Assembly (NCBI RefSeq): GCF_000742835.1 | Contig: NZ_CP008941.1 | Location: 620,001 to 684,000 of the forward strand | DNA from: Candidatus Paracaedibacter acanthamoebae | GTDB taxonomy: Bacteria; Pseudomonadota; Alphaproteobacteria; Paracaedibacterales; Paracaedibacteraceae | Direction: 5' to 3' | Length of the DNA stretch: 64,000 nt | Shown here: positions 46,057-55,136 of the stretch, in pieces | Numbering within the stretch: the stretch's first letter is position 1 | Layout: each line of letters starts with the position of its first letter | The notes under the pieces: generated by a model | The model's input: only the letters and a program-made list of their open reading frames with translations | Database searches by the model: none | Told to the model about the DNA's origin: nothing | Program-made: the position numbers and the translations under genes

Positions 46057-46165
46057 CCGTCAACAATCACACCATTAACTACGCCTTAACTGCGACAATG
46101 CTACACTATAACTCCCCTTAAAAGTGTGACTACAATAAAACATTATCAAGAACGTGTGATTCAAT

Positions 46166-46309
46166 ATGCGTCAATATTTCTTACATTTGGGCGTCATTCT
46201 TGTCATCAAAATCGTCTTAGTCACGTTGATGGCTCATTGCCTCTTTCCTAAAGAGAATCGCATCACCATCAACACAGATCTTGTGCAACACAAATTATTT
46301 ATGAGCTAG
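46166..46309 (+). CDS. cydP: CydP-like small subunit of cytochrome bd oxidase operon
   Basis: 47 residues: MRQYFLHLGVILVIKIVLVT is a single membrane helix, followed by CLFPKENRITINTDLVQHKL. The short N-terminal-in helix and FPKENR phrase are what I expect of the CydP family found immediately upstream of cydA in proteobacteria. It ends two bases before the cydA ATG, so it is certainly co-translated. Role thought to be assembly or stability of the oxidase; not directly shown by sequence. Confidence 0.65.
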   Translation: MRQYFLHLGVILVIKIVLVTLMAHCLFPKENRITINTDLVQHKLFMS

Positions 46310-46311
46310 CT

Positions 46312-47835
46312 ATGGAAACTATTGTTGATTTATCTCGATTACAATTTGCTGTGACCGCCCTTTATCACTTTTTATTTGTTCCCCTAACCATAGGTTTATC
46401 CCTTATCCTTGCCATCATGGAAAGCGTCTATGTCATGACAGGCAAAGAAATTTGGCGCACCATGACGAAATTTTGGGGTGTCCTTTTCGGCATTAACTTT
46501 GCTATGGGGGTTGCCACCGGCATCACGATGGAATTTCAATTTGGGACGAATTGGGCTTACTATTCCCATTATGTGGGCGATATTTTTGGCTCTCTGCTTG
46601 CCATCGAAGGCTTAATGGCGTTTTTCCTTGAGGCAACCTTTATTGGATTGTTTTTCTTTGGTTGGAACAAATTGACAAAAGTCCAGCATCTTCTTTGCAC
46701 GTGGCTATTGGCCTTAGGCACTAATTTTTCAGCCTTATGGATTTTGGTGGCGAATGCTTGGATGCAAAACCCGGTCGGGTCGGCATTCAACACAGAATCC
46801 ATGCGCATGGAATTAACATCTTTTTATGACGTATTTTTTAATCCTGTGGCCCAATGTAAATTTGTTCACACCGTCAGTGCTGGTTATGTCACTGGGTCCA
46901 TGTTTGTCTTATCGATTAGCGCCTATTATCTCTTAAAACAGAAACACGTTGATATTGCAAAACGGTCCATCGCTGTTGCGGCAAGCTTTGGCCTTGCTTC
47001 CGCTTTATCCGTTGTTGTTTTAGGTGATGAAAGTGGGTATACAGCCTCAGAAAATCAAAAGATGAAACTGGCTGCTATGGAAGCCATGTGGGAAACAGAG
47101 CCCGCTCCAGCAGGATTCACTCTCTTCGGCCTTCCAAGCTTAAATGATCATAAGACTTACTTTGAAATTAAGGTTCCGTGGGCTTTAGGACTCATCGCCA
47201 CTCGCTCTTTTACCCAAGAAGTTCCAGGAATCCGTGAGTTAGTTGAAGAAGCCAAGTCCCGCATTGCCAGTGGCATTGAGGCTTATAAAGCCTTACAACA
47301 ATTACGATTAAATAAAACAGATGAAGTTGCTCAGAAAATATTCGCAGATAACCAACAAAATTTAGGCTATGGCTTACTGGTTAAACGGTTTGTTGATAAT
47401 CCAGCTACAGCGTCCTCCGAAGTCATTGACAAAGCGGCGAATTCAACCATTCCGAATGTCCCTGTCCTATTCTGGTCTTTTCGGATTATGGTCGGACTTG
47501 GATTCTACTTTATTCTGTTGTTTGGTTATGCCTTTTATCGTTCTACACGCCGTGACATTCATAGTCATGAACTCTTTCTTAAATTAGCGATGTTAAGCTT
47601 GCCTTTGCCATGGATAGCCGCAGAACTTGGATGGGTAGTCGCCGAATATGGACGGCAACCCTGGGCGATTGAAGGAATTATGCCAACCTTTTTAGGGGTA
47701 TCAAGTGTCTCTAAAGAACAAGTCTTATTCTCTCTTAGCGGTTTTGTTTTGTTCTATACAACGCTATTAGTTATCGATCTATATCTCATGCGCAAATATA
47801 TTAAAATTGGCCCAGACATTGTAAACCAGAGGTAA
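46312..47835 (+). CDS. cydA: Cytochrome bd ubiquinol oxidase subunit I (CydA)
   Basis: 507 residues, nine membrane helices. Oxidises ubiquinol and reduces oxygen without proton pumping. Heme ligands are visible: His in FAVTALYHFLF (heme b595), His in KFVHTVSAGYV and Met in FRIMVGLGFY (heme b558). The quinol-binding Q loop begins at KVPWALGLIATRSF. Its length matches the short (S-type) Q loop group. cydB follows four bases after the stop. High-affinity oxidase for low oxygen, complementing the aa3 oxidase at 27-29 kb. Confidence 0.96.
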   Translation: METIVDLSRLQFAVTALYHFLFVPLTIGLSLILAIMESVYVMTGKEIWRTMTKFWGVLFGINFAMGVATGITMEFQFGTNWAYYSHYVGDIFGSLLAIEGLMAFFLEATFIGLFFFGWNKLTKVQHLLCTWLLALGTNFSALWILVANAWMQNPVGSAFNTESMRMELTSFYDVFFNPVAQCKFVHTVSAGYVTGSMFVLSISAYYLLKQKHVDIAKRSIAVAASFGLASALSVVVLGDESGYTASENQKMKLAAMEAMWETEPAPAGFTLFGLPSLNDHKTYFEIKVPWALGLIATRSFTQEVPGIRELVEEAKSRIASGIEAYKALQQLRLNKTDEVAQKIFADNQQNLGYGLLVKRFVDNPATASSEVIDKAANSTIPNVPVLFWSFRIMVGLGFYFILLFGYAFYRSTRRDIHSHELFLKLAMLSLPLPWIAAELGWVVAEYGRQPWAIEGIMPTFLGVSSVSKEQVLFSLSGFVLFYTTLLVIDLYLMRKYIKIGPDIVNQR

Positions 47836-47839
47836 AATT

Positions 47840-48985
47840 ATGCCGATTCCATTTGACTTTGACACATTAAAACTTATCTGGTGGGTACTTCTTGGTGTCC
47901 TTTTAATTGGTTTTGCCATTATGGATGGTTTTGATATGGGCGTTGCTGCTCTTTTGCCATTTGTTGGTAAGACAGATGGGGATCGTCGCATTATTATTAA
48001 TACTGTTGGGCCAGTTTGGGAAGGCAACCAAGTCTGGTTGATTCTTGGCGCTGGTGCCATTTTTGCAGCCTGGCCCATGATTTATGCCGTTGCATTCTCA
48101 GGCTTTTACTGTGCCATGTTTTTAGTTTTAGCCGCCTTAATTATCCGCCCAGTGGGTTTCAAATTTAGAAGCAAACTGACCCACCCCACATGGCGAACGA
48201 TTTGGGATTGGGGGATATTTACCGGGGGAATTGTTCCCGCTCTTGTCTTTGGCGTTGCTGTCGGTAATGTCATAGAAGGCGTCCCCTTTTATATCGATCA
48301 ACAAATGATGCCCCATTATATTGGTTCCTTCTGGGACCTCTTTACGCCCTTTACCCTAATGTGTGGCGGTGTCAGTGCTTCAATGCTTATCCATCATGGG
48401 GCTTTATATCTCGCCATAAAAACTGAAAATCCCCTCTCCAGCCGCGCCTTAAAAGTTGTTAATTGGACAACATTAATAACATTGGGATTATTCGCCCTAG
48501 CAGGACTATATGTAGCCTCCAGTTTAGAAGGATATAAAATTTCATCCGATTTTGTAGCTAACGCAGCCGCTAATCCACTTGCCAAGTCTGTTGTTTCAGA
48601 ATTAGGCGCGTGGGTTAAAAATTATGATGAGTATTCCTGGATGATCGCAGCGCCTGCCCTAGGTTTTGTGGCCACACTCTTATCCTGGCATGGCAAAATG
48701 CGTGATCAGTTAAAATCAGCCTTTATCCTGAGTGCTTCTGCGATTTTTGGTATTATAGCAACCGTTGGCTTAAGCCTCTATCCCTTCATTATTCCCTCAT
48801 CTTATGATCCGCGCAGCAGCTTAACAATCTGGGATGCATCTTCTAGTCGAATGACCTTATTCATTATGTTATGCGCCACAACAATATTTCTGCCAATCAT
48901 TGTGGGCTATACAACATGGGCTTACCGAGTTTTAGCCGGCAAAGTCACCAACAAAAGCTTATCAGAAGATATAAACAGCTATTAG
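47840..48985 (+). CDS. cydB: Cytochrome bd ubiquinol oxidase subunit II (CydB)
   Basis: 381 residues, eight membrane helices, usual size. First helix FDTLKLIWWVLLGVLLIGFA followed by MDGFDMGVAALLPFVG and GPVWEGNQVWLILGAGA are the family hallmarks, with GFYCAMFLVLAALIIRPVGF next. Forms the second half of the bd core with CydA. The next gene, cydX, starts eleven bases after its stop. Intact. Confidence 0.96.
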   Translation: MPIPFDFDTLKLIWWVLLGVLLIGFAIMDGFDMGVAALLPFVGKTDGDRRIIINTVGPVWEGNQVWLILGAGAIFAAWPMIYAVAFSGFYCAMFLVLAALIIRPVGFKFRSKLTHPTWRTIWDWGIFTGGIVPALVFGVAVGNVIEGVPFYIDQQMMPHYIGSFWDLFTPFTLMCGGVSASMLIHHGALYLAIKTENPLSSRALKVVNWTTLITLGLFALAGLYVASSLEGYKISSDFVANAAANPLAKSVVSELGAWVKNYDEYSWMIAAPALGFVATLLSWHGKMRDQLKSAFILSASAIFGIIATVGLSLYPFIIPSSYDPRSSLTIWDASSSRMTLFIMLCATTIFLPIIVGYTTWAYRVLAGKVTNKSLSEDINSY

Positions 48986-48995
48986 GAGAGCTAAT

Positions 48996-49091
48996 ATGTG
49001 GTATTTTTCTTGGATTCTTGGGCTAGGATTAGCCTGTACTTTTGCAATTTTAAATGCAATGTGGCTCGAAATAGATGAGCATAAACTGTAA
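48996..49091 (+). CDS. cydX: Cytochrome bd oxidase subunit CydX
   Basis: 31 residues, a one-helix micropeptide: MWYFSWILGLGLACTFAILN followed by AMWLEIDEHKL. The MWYFSWILG start and conserved Cys/Ala and Trp are diagnostic. CydX sits between CydA helices and stabilises the hemes. Preceded by AGGAGAG. Too short for most gene finders. Confidence 0.9.
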   Translation: MWYFSWILGLGLACTFAILNAMWLEIDEHKL

Positions 49092-49102
49092 TTTGATGTC
49101 TA

Positions 49103-49639
49103 TTATTTACTAAGAAACTGATTCTTTATGGATTGCAGGATGGGTGTAAAATAATGAACAATGTTGCGATAAAGATCTTTTTTGAAATCGACAATTAAAT
49201 CTGGTAACTCATAAGACTCTACCCATTTAAAGTCAATAAATTCTGGATGAGGGGTATTTAGATTAATATCGCTTTCATATCCCTCGTACCGAAACAGAAA
49301 CCATTTTTGCTTTTGGCCAACAAACCGTCCACCCCATAATGTTTTTGCCAAGGGTTCCGGAAAATCATAACTCAGCCAGTCCTTCGTTTCCGCAATCAGG
49401 GATACGTGGCAGGTACCAATCTCTTCCTTCAGTTCTCTTAAAGCAGCCGCGTAAGGATCCTCACCAAAATCAATGCCCCCTTGCGGCATTTGCCAGGCTT
49501 CTGCATAATTGGTTTTTGACATATCCGCCCGTTGACAAATCAACACCTTACCACTGTAATTGACAATCATCATTCCCACCCCAAGGCGGTAAAATGGATC
49601 ATGAGTAAGAATTGTATTATTGATTAGATTTGATGTCAC
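49103..49639 (-). CDS. rppH: RNA pyrophosphohydrolase (RppH, Nudix)
   Basis: A GTG at 49637-49639, with AGGA eight bases before it, is the best start and gives 178 residues, close to the family's size; a longer frame reaching 49765 would overlap the upstream gene heavily. Removes pyrophosphate from mRNA 5' ends to trigger decay. Nudix box GGIDFGEDPYAAALRELKEE ending IG near residue 55; YRLGVGMMIVN and QKQKWFLFRYEG are typical RppH sequence. Overlaps the end of the deacetylase-like gene by 23 bases, part of a minus-strand run. Confidence 0.9.
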   Translation of the reverse strand: MTSNLINNTILTHDPFYRLGVGMMIVNYSGKVLICQRADMSKTNYAEAWQMPQGGIDFGEDPYAAALRELKEEIGTCHVSLIAETKDWLSYDFPEPLAKTLWGGRFVGQKQKWFLFRYEGYESDINLNTPHPEFIDFKWVESYELPDLIVDFKKDLYRNIVHYFTPILQSIKNQFLSK

Positions 49640-50945
49640 TTCTCTCGTCCTGAAGTAAATCTGATATGGGCACAACACGAATCTTATTCTCGGACAGGAT
49701 TTTAATCCATTGAATAATTTTTTCTGCAACACCGTCGGTATTAACATCAAAAGCAAGTATCCCATATCCTGTGCGTTTTACAAAGGAAATAAATTCAGAT
49801 GATAAAGCGACATCTGGCGATAATAAGGTGACACCGGCATAGTTTGCTCGGGATTGAGCCGCCGCCTTGTGAAATTGGTTCATCAACACATCGGGTGGTG
49901 CAATAATAAAGTTTTTTTGAGACGTAATCAGTTCCAAAAATTCCACCACATCAGAATATGATTTTAGAAACAAATGTCCCGCTTCGGCATAAAATCCCGT
50001 ACAGTTTCTCGACAGATCTAAATACTGATTTAATAATTTTTCCTTATTTTCTTTTGTGGATTTTGCCCGTAACGTCAACCATCCGAGATCCACATCCGCT
50101 TTTCCATCCTCTAACAACAACCCCATTAAAACGTCAAAGCCTTGAAGCTTTAATATTTCTATAAAATTATCAATATTCACCGTGTAAGGACTAACAGCAA
50201 GAGTGATTGTTGTCGGAAGTTGATCAACAACCGCATCGGAAATTTTTGTATTAAGCCCTAAACCGCTGACAATAATTGATACCTGCTGATTAGAGGTCAC
50301 GGGATTTTCCAGCAAAAACTGAGGGTTAATTGTATCTATCACCGTATTAGTGAGAGTGGCGTAAGGCTGCTTTTTTAACCGGACAATTGATGAAGCCCCC
50401 GTCTCCACTAGCTTCTTAGGATGAGGCTTAGTTTCTTCTATCGGGACTGCTTCAAGAATTTTCTCAACAACCGGTTCTTTCTTTTCCTGCGACTTTGGCT
50501 GAGGGAAAGTGGGGGCCGGCAGGAAACTTGAGCTTGATTGTTTAGTTTCAACCTCTTTGACATCAACTGGCCTTGATGCTTTGGCAGGTTCTTTTTTCTC
50601 TTTTTCAGACAGGGTATCAGTGGCGATAGTGTCAGACGCATAGTAATTCGAAACCACTGTTAATTTGTGCCATAACAAAGCAGAAGTTGCGGCCAATAAA
50701 ATAAAAAGCAGAATGATCATAAAGGCAATTCGACGAGAAGAAATTCCCTTCACGTCATTGATACCAATTTGCTTAGGCTTATTAGGGGCGATTTTCCGGC
50801 TGACATGCCCCACAATATTTTTTTTCTTGGATTGTTTTAATGATAGCACTGACCACAGCAATTTAAAGGTATGAGGGATCTCTCTCAATCCTTTTTTAAG
50901 AGCACTTAACAACTTTAAGGGGCCATCGAGCTTCACTGTTTCCAC
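49617..50945 (-). CDS. Divergent polysaccharide deacetylase (YibQ-like)
   Basis: 442 residues. A cytoplasmic N-terminus, a membrane helix (RRIAFMIILLFILLAATSAL, about residue 80), a charged low-complexity linker, then a C-terminal domain from about residue 225 with QVSIIVSGLGLNTKISDAVV, LPTTITLAVSPYT and GFDVLMGLLLEDG, the pattern of COG2861 deacetylase-fold proteins. In classical members the motif carries Asp; here SGLGLN and other changes make catalysis doubtful. Its start overlaps ctpA by 13 bases. Often adjacent to ctpA and gpmI, as here; envelope role inferred. Confidence 0.75.
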   Translation of the reverse strand: METVKLDGPLKLLSALKKGLREIPHTFKLLWSVLSLKQSKKKNIVGHVSRKIAPNKPKQIGINDVKGISSRRIAFMIILLFILLAATSALLWHKLTVVSNYYASDTIATDTLSEKEKKEPAKASRPVDVKEVETKQSSSSFLPAPTFPQPKSQEKKEPVVEKILEAVPIEETKPHPKKLVETGASSIVRLKKQPYATLTNTVIDTINPQFLLENPVTSNQQVSIIVSGLGLNTKISDAVVDQLPTTITLAVSPYTVNIDNFIEILKLQGFDVLMGLLLEDGKADVDLGWLTLRAKSTKENKEKLLNQYLDLSRNCTGFYAEAGHLFLKSYSDVVEFLELITSQKNFIIAPPDVLMNQFHKAAAQSRANYAGVTLLSPDVALSSEFISFVKRTGYGILAFDVNTDGVAEKIIQWIKILSENKIRVVPISDLLQDERSDIKSNQ

Positions 50946-52123
50946 CTCTTCATCGAGGCAATGCTTTTAAGAATTTCAAACGAGCGATTTAGCTGAACAT
51001 CGTCATCATTAATTCCCTTAGGCGAAAATAAACTAACATTGAGCATGGTTGACGGAGAATCCACGGTGATATCAGGCTGGATACCTTTACCATTTAATTC
51101 TTCCCCGGCGGGGGTCAAAAACCGTGCTGTTGTCAACTTAACCCCACCACTGCCAGGGATAGGAAAGACGCTTTGGACTGATCCTTTACCGTGGGACCTT
51201 TTGCCAAGAATAATAGCACGCTCATGATACTTAAGGGCAGAGGCAACAATCTCAGAAGCTGAGGCTGAGCCGTTGTTAATGATAACAACCACGGGAATAT
51301 CGGGAAAAGTTACAGCTTCTTCAGCTTTAATGGTTTTAATTTTCTGACTGCGATCTATAACTTGGGTAACAATACCTGACTTGATGAAATATCCGACTGT
51401 CTTAACGGCTTGCTCCATCACACCGCCGGGATTATTGCGTAAATCCAGAACGATACCAATGATATCAGCTTTAGATTTTTGTAGTGTCTCGATCGCTTCT
51501 TGGAGACGGCTTGCAACCATATGATTAAAATAGCTAATTCTAAGATAAGCAATGCCGTCCTTAATGATCAGCTTGACAGGATTGATAACAACAGTACGCC
51601 GTTCAATGGAGAAATCGACTTCCTCTTCTCCTCGCTGAACCGTAATTTTTATGGCTGTCTGGGGACTGCCATGCAAAGAACTGATGATTTCTGAGTAAGT
51701 CATGGTGAATGTAGGTTTATCATCAATAGCAACAATAATATCACCCGCTTGCAAGCCTGCTTTAGCAGCTGGTGTATCGTCAATTGCACTGATAACTTTG
51801 ACTCCACTTTCTACTGGATACACCTCAACCCCAATACCACCAAATTCGCCATCCGTCGAATCAGCTAAGGCTTCATAACTATCCGGTGGTAAATAAGCAG
51901 AGTAACTATCGAGTGCACTCAGCATACCACTCAGAGCCCCCATCCGCATCTTATTAAGATCAGGCTCTTTTATATACTTTTCTTGAACGAGCGTAATAAC
52001 TTCTTTAAATAAAGGATCATTATCAAAAGATGGGGGGGACTTTGGTTTCTTGTCACCCCAACAACCCGCTAGCAGACAGCTTGATATTAAAAGAAGGGCA
52101 CACGGCGTACGTAGACTCATCAC
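50933..52123 (-). CDS. ctpA: C-terminal processing protease CtpA (S41), lipoprotein
   Basis: 396 residues. Lipobox in ALLLISSCLLAGCWGDKK, so it is likely a membrane-anchored lipoprotein. A PDZ domain covers about residues 95-170 (IDDTPAAKAGLQAGDIIVAI). The protease part has VLDLRNNPGGVMEQAV, the catalytic Ser in NNGSASASEIVASALK and Lys in LGKRSHGKGSVQS, a complete Ser-Lys dyad. CtpA enzymes trim periplasmic and peptidoglycan-hydrolase proteins. Forms an operon with gpmI upstream and the deacetylase downstream, a common alphaproteobacterial arrangement. Confidence 0.93.
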   Translation of the reverse strand: MMSLRTPCALLLISSCLLAGCWGDKKPKSPPSFDNDPLFKEVITLVQEKYIKEPDLNKMRMGALSGMLSALDSYSAYLPPDSYEALADSTDGEFGGIGVEVYPVESGVKVISAIDDTPAAKAGLQAGDIIVAIDDKPTFTMTYSEIISSLHGSPQTAIKITVQRGEEEVDFSIERRTVVINPVKLIIKDGIAYLRISYFNHMVASRLQEAIETLQKSKADIIGIVLDLRNNPGGVMEQAVKTVGYFIKSGIVTQVIDRSQKIKTIKAEEAVTFPDIPVVVIINNGSASASEIVASALKYHERAIILGKRSHGKGSVQSVFPIPGSGGVKLTTARFLTPAGEELNGKGIQPDITVDSPSTMLNVSLFSPKGINDDDVQLNRSFEILKSIASMKRWKQ

Positions 52124-52168
52124 AAACAGTCTCAGTCAAATATCCTCTGTTATCAGCATGACTGAAAC

Positions 52169-53662
52169 TTATTTTTCAATCAATACCTTACCTGTCATTT
52201 CTAACGCTGGATGAAGTCCCATCAGTGTTAAAACTGTCGGCGCAATATCCTCCAGCCCCCCAGCCAACACTTGCTTCACCTGATCATTATTAATCAGCAC
52301 AAATGGTACAGGATTTAAGGTGTGGGCCGTATGAGGTTGTCCTGTTGACTGATCGACCATAACCTCCACATTCCCATGATCCGCTGTAACAATCATCTGA
52401 TAACCATTACTAATGGCAGCTGCTTCAAGGCGATGTAAACAGGTATCGATTGTCTCCACAGCCTTGATGATTGCCTCCTGTACGCCCGTATGCCCAACCA
52501 TATCAGGGTTAGCATAATTGCAAACAATCAAATCATGTTGGCCACTTTCAATATCGCTCACTAGAAAATCTGTTAGCTCATGAGCAGACATTTCCGGCTT
52601 TAAATCATAGGTAGCCACTTGCGGCGATTGAATGAGGTGGCGATTTTCACCAGGATAGACATCTTCACGTCCCCCATTTAGAAAGAAAGTCACATGAGCA
52701 TACTTTTCTGTTTCTGCTACCCTTAATTGGGTTAAACCAGCGCGAGAAACAAGTTCCCCCAATGTATTTTTAATTTCTTGCTTTGCAAATAAAGCAGGAA
52801 TCAAAGGCGTTAACTCAGCAGAGTATTCAACCATTCCTAAAGTTGCCGAAAAATTATATTTTTTTAGTATAACACTCAGAATCTGACGTACTCGATCTGC
52901 TCTGAAATTTGCAGCCAAAAGGCTATCCCCTGGCTGGATTCCATTATAACCATAGGCCTTATGCGGCTCTATGAACTCGTCATGAATTCCTTTTTTATAC
53001 ATTTTATTGATAAAATCGATGGGATCTGCAAATAATTTTCCATCCCCTTCTCCCATGACTTTAACAGCTGTCTCAATTCGATCCCACCGCTTATCCCGAT
53101 CCATACCAAAATAGCGACCGCCTATGGTCACGAGTTCGATGTCTAATCGAGATGTTGCCTGCATAAAGCTTTTGATATAGCCAATTGCCGAGGTGGGGGG
53201 CGTATCTCGGCCATCCAACCAGGCATGAACCTTAACACTCAAACCAGCTGCGACTAATTGCTTTGCCAAATAAATAATATGGTCTTGATAGGAATGAACG
53301 CCGCCGTCAGAGAGGAGCCCCATCACATGAACTACCCCCTTGGCATGAGACGCTTTAAAGATAAAGTTCTGCCAAGCAGGCATCTCAGGGATAAAATTAT
53401 TTTCAATAGCATGATCGATCCGAGGCAGTTCTTGCATGACGACGCGCCCGCTACCTATGGTCGTATGACCAACCTCAGAATTTCCCATCTGCCCCTGGGG
53501 CAGGCCAACACTTGTCTCGGACGCTGTCAATTGAGAGTGAGGATACCGCAACAACATACGATCCCATGTCGGGGTATGGGCCAAAGCAATGCCGTTATAA
53601 TCGACCGCATTTCGAATTCCCCAGCCATCTAAGATACAAAGCAATGCTTTTTGCTTTTTCAT
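52169..53662 (-). CDS. gpmI: 2,3-bisphosphoglycerate-independent phosphoglycerate mutase
   Basis: 497 residues, slightly shorter than usual (about 510). Interconverts 3- and 2-phosphoglycerate in glycolysis and gluconeogenesis. Metal and phosphoserine site: CILDGWGIRN at the start and GNSEVGHTTIGSGR with the catalytic Ser near residue 62; HAWLDGRDTPPTSA; NFRADRVRQI; ADHGNVEVM near residue 435. All metal ligands present. First gene of the gpmI-ctpA-deacetylase-rppH minus-strand run; the 198 bases upstream contain divergent promoters. Confidence 0.95.
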   Translation of the reverse strand: MKKQKALLCILDGWGIRNAVDYNGIALAHTPTWDRMLLRYPHSQLTASETSVGLPQGQMGNSEVGHTTIGSGRVVMQELPRIDHAIENNFIPEMPAWQNFIFKASHAKGVVHVMGLLSDGGVHSYQDHIIYLAKQLVAAGLSVKVHAWLDGRDTPPTSAIGYIKSFMQATSRLDIELVTIGGRYFGMDRDKRWDRIETAVKVMGEGDGKLFADPIDFINKMYKKGIHDEFIEPHKAYGYNGIQPGDSLLAANFRADRVRQILSVILKKYNFSATLGMVEYSAELTPLIPALFAKQEIKNTLGELVSRAGLTQLRVAETEKYAHVTFFLNGGREDVYPGENRHLIQSPQVATYDLKPEMSAHELTDFLVSDIESGQHDLIVCNYANPDMVGHTGVQEAIIKAVETIDTCLHRLEAAAISNGYQMIVTADHGNVEVMVDQSTGQPHTAHTLNPVPFVLINNDQVKQVLAGGLEDIAPTVLTLMGLHPALEMTGKVLIEK

Positions 53663-53860
53663 AATATCCCCCGTCTTATATGCCTATGGTGATCGATATT
53701 TCGTGGCCAAGCAATTCAAATTTATCGAATTGCCCAGAAACTTCTATTCTTCATAATTCTTCCAGTTTAGAAAAAATTTATTATAATTTAAATATAACTA
53801 GACAAACATCTTAAATGTAGCAACATTAAAACATTAAAAATTACTCAGAGGTATTAAATA

Positions 53861-54977
53861 ATGAATTATAGTAGCATTTTTGTTGGGACGTTATTTCTAA
53901 CCACTCTGGCGGTCAGCAGTGAAATAGAATCATCTTCCGGCGAAGATCTTCTCTAAGCTTAGCGCTTTTATCGGTAATAAAAATTTCTCGCAATCATTTT
54001 CTACCCAAACAAGTATACTCAATGAGATAATAACCGACCAAAATTCAGAATTTTATCAAGCTTACCTAAACCTACTCCAACAGTGGCAAAACCCCATAAT
54101 AATTACTCGCATTATAAAACAAGCTAAAGAGATTGGAGAATTTTCAATCAACCTTGGCAAAGAAATGACTGAATTTCTGGCTGCCCTCAACATTCAAATT
54201 ACTGTAAAAAATAAAGTTGAAGGTCTGCTTCATGGCTATTATGGATATACCCCTGATGTTAAAGCAGCCCACGCTTTGCTTGAGCGAGAAGTTAGTAAAA
54301 GCAAACCATGGGCATTGGAAATGAAACTTGAGGGTTTGCTTTCTGGCTCGCATCTATATCCAATAAATGAAATTGCAGCCCATGATTTAATTGAGATAGA
54401 AGCTACTAAAGGCACGCCGTGGGGCATCGAAAAAAAATGGAAAGGGCTGATTAAAGGTCGCTATGGGTACGAAAAAAACGAAGCTGCAGCCGGTGAGCTT
54501 ATTGAATTAGAAATTAATAAAAACAACCCATGGGCAAAAATAATGAAGATTAAGGGAGTTGGACAGGGTTGGTTTGGGTATATAAAAAATGAAACTGCAG
54601 CCCATGACCTATTGGAAGAAGAAATTAGAAAAAATAACCCTTGGGCAATTGAAACAAAATTTGAAGCGCTTACAGAAGGAGGATATGGCTATGAGAAAAA
54701 CGAATCTGCCGCGCGGGATCTTCTTGAGCAAGAAGTAAATAGGGGTAACATCAACGCAGCTGAAAGGAAACTACTATACATTAAGCGTGGCTTATATGGT
54801 TACCAGCAATCTAGGAATGCAGTGCATGATTTTCTTTATGCAGAAATTGATAAAGGCAATCTGTGAGCACTCAAGAAAGAATTTTATAATCTTGCATTCC
54901 ATTTCACAGATAAGCCAGAATATGAAATCCGTGCTTACCAAATGCTCCATAACTTTTTTGGATTACCATTAAAATAG
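53861..54977 (+). pseudogene. Broken secreted Sel1-like repeat protein gene
   Basis: Starts with ATG at 53861 (AGAGG ribosome site) and a signal peptide (SIFVGTLFLTTLAVSS), stops at 53956, and continues one frame over (SKLSAFIGNKNFSQSFSTQT). From about 54180 there are seven 37-residue repeats of the type KGLIKGRYGYEKNEAA followed by ELIELEINKNNPWA, a solenoid related to Sel1 repeats in length and Gly/Ala positions. At 54864-54866 a TGA stands exactly where repeats have Trp (NPWA), and the frame continues to a TAG at 54975-54977. So one frameshift and one Trp-to-stop change. An adaptor or effector role is inference. Confidence 0.6.
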
Positions 54978-55007
54978 GACTAAATACACTTAACTTAGTA
55001 GTAAAGT

Positions 55008-55030
55008 GAGGCACCTTTAAAGGTGCCTCA
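55008..55030 (+). terminator. Intrinsic terminator before pntAA
   Basis: GAGGCACC-TTTAAA-GGTGCCTC perfect stem followed by ATTCCCTTCTT, after the broken repeat gene. The T-run is interrupted, so efficiency is uncertain. Confidence 0.65.
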
Positions 55031-55136
55031 TTCCCTTCTTAAATCCTGAGCGATAAGACTTAACACTTACACTCTTTAACTGGAAGAACTGATATGGTAG
55101 GCTAAGTTTAATTGTTACTCAATTGAATGACTATCC

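Noticed and set aside
49640-49765. Longer RppH start at 49765
   Set aside because: It would overlap the deacetylase-like gene by about 150 bases and adds residues unlike RppH; the GTG at 49639 has a good ribosome site.
53861-54977. UGA read as tryptophan
   Set aside because: Ordinary TGG codons encode Trp throughout and TGA ends well-conserved genes such as nuoA, nuoD and nuoE, so a nonsense mutation is the simpler reading.
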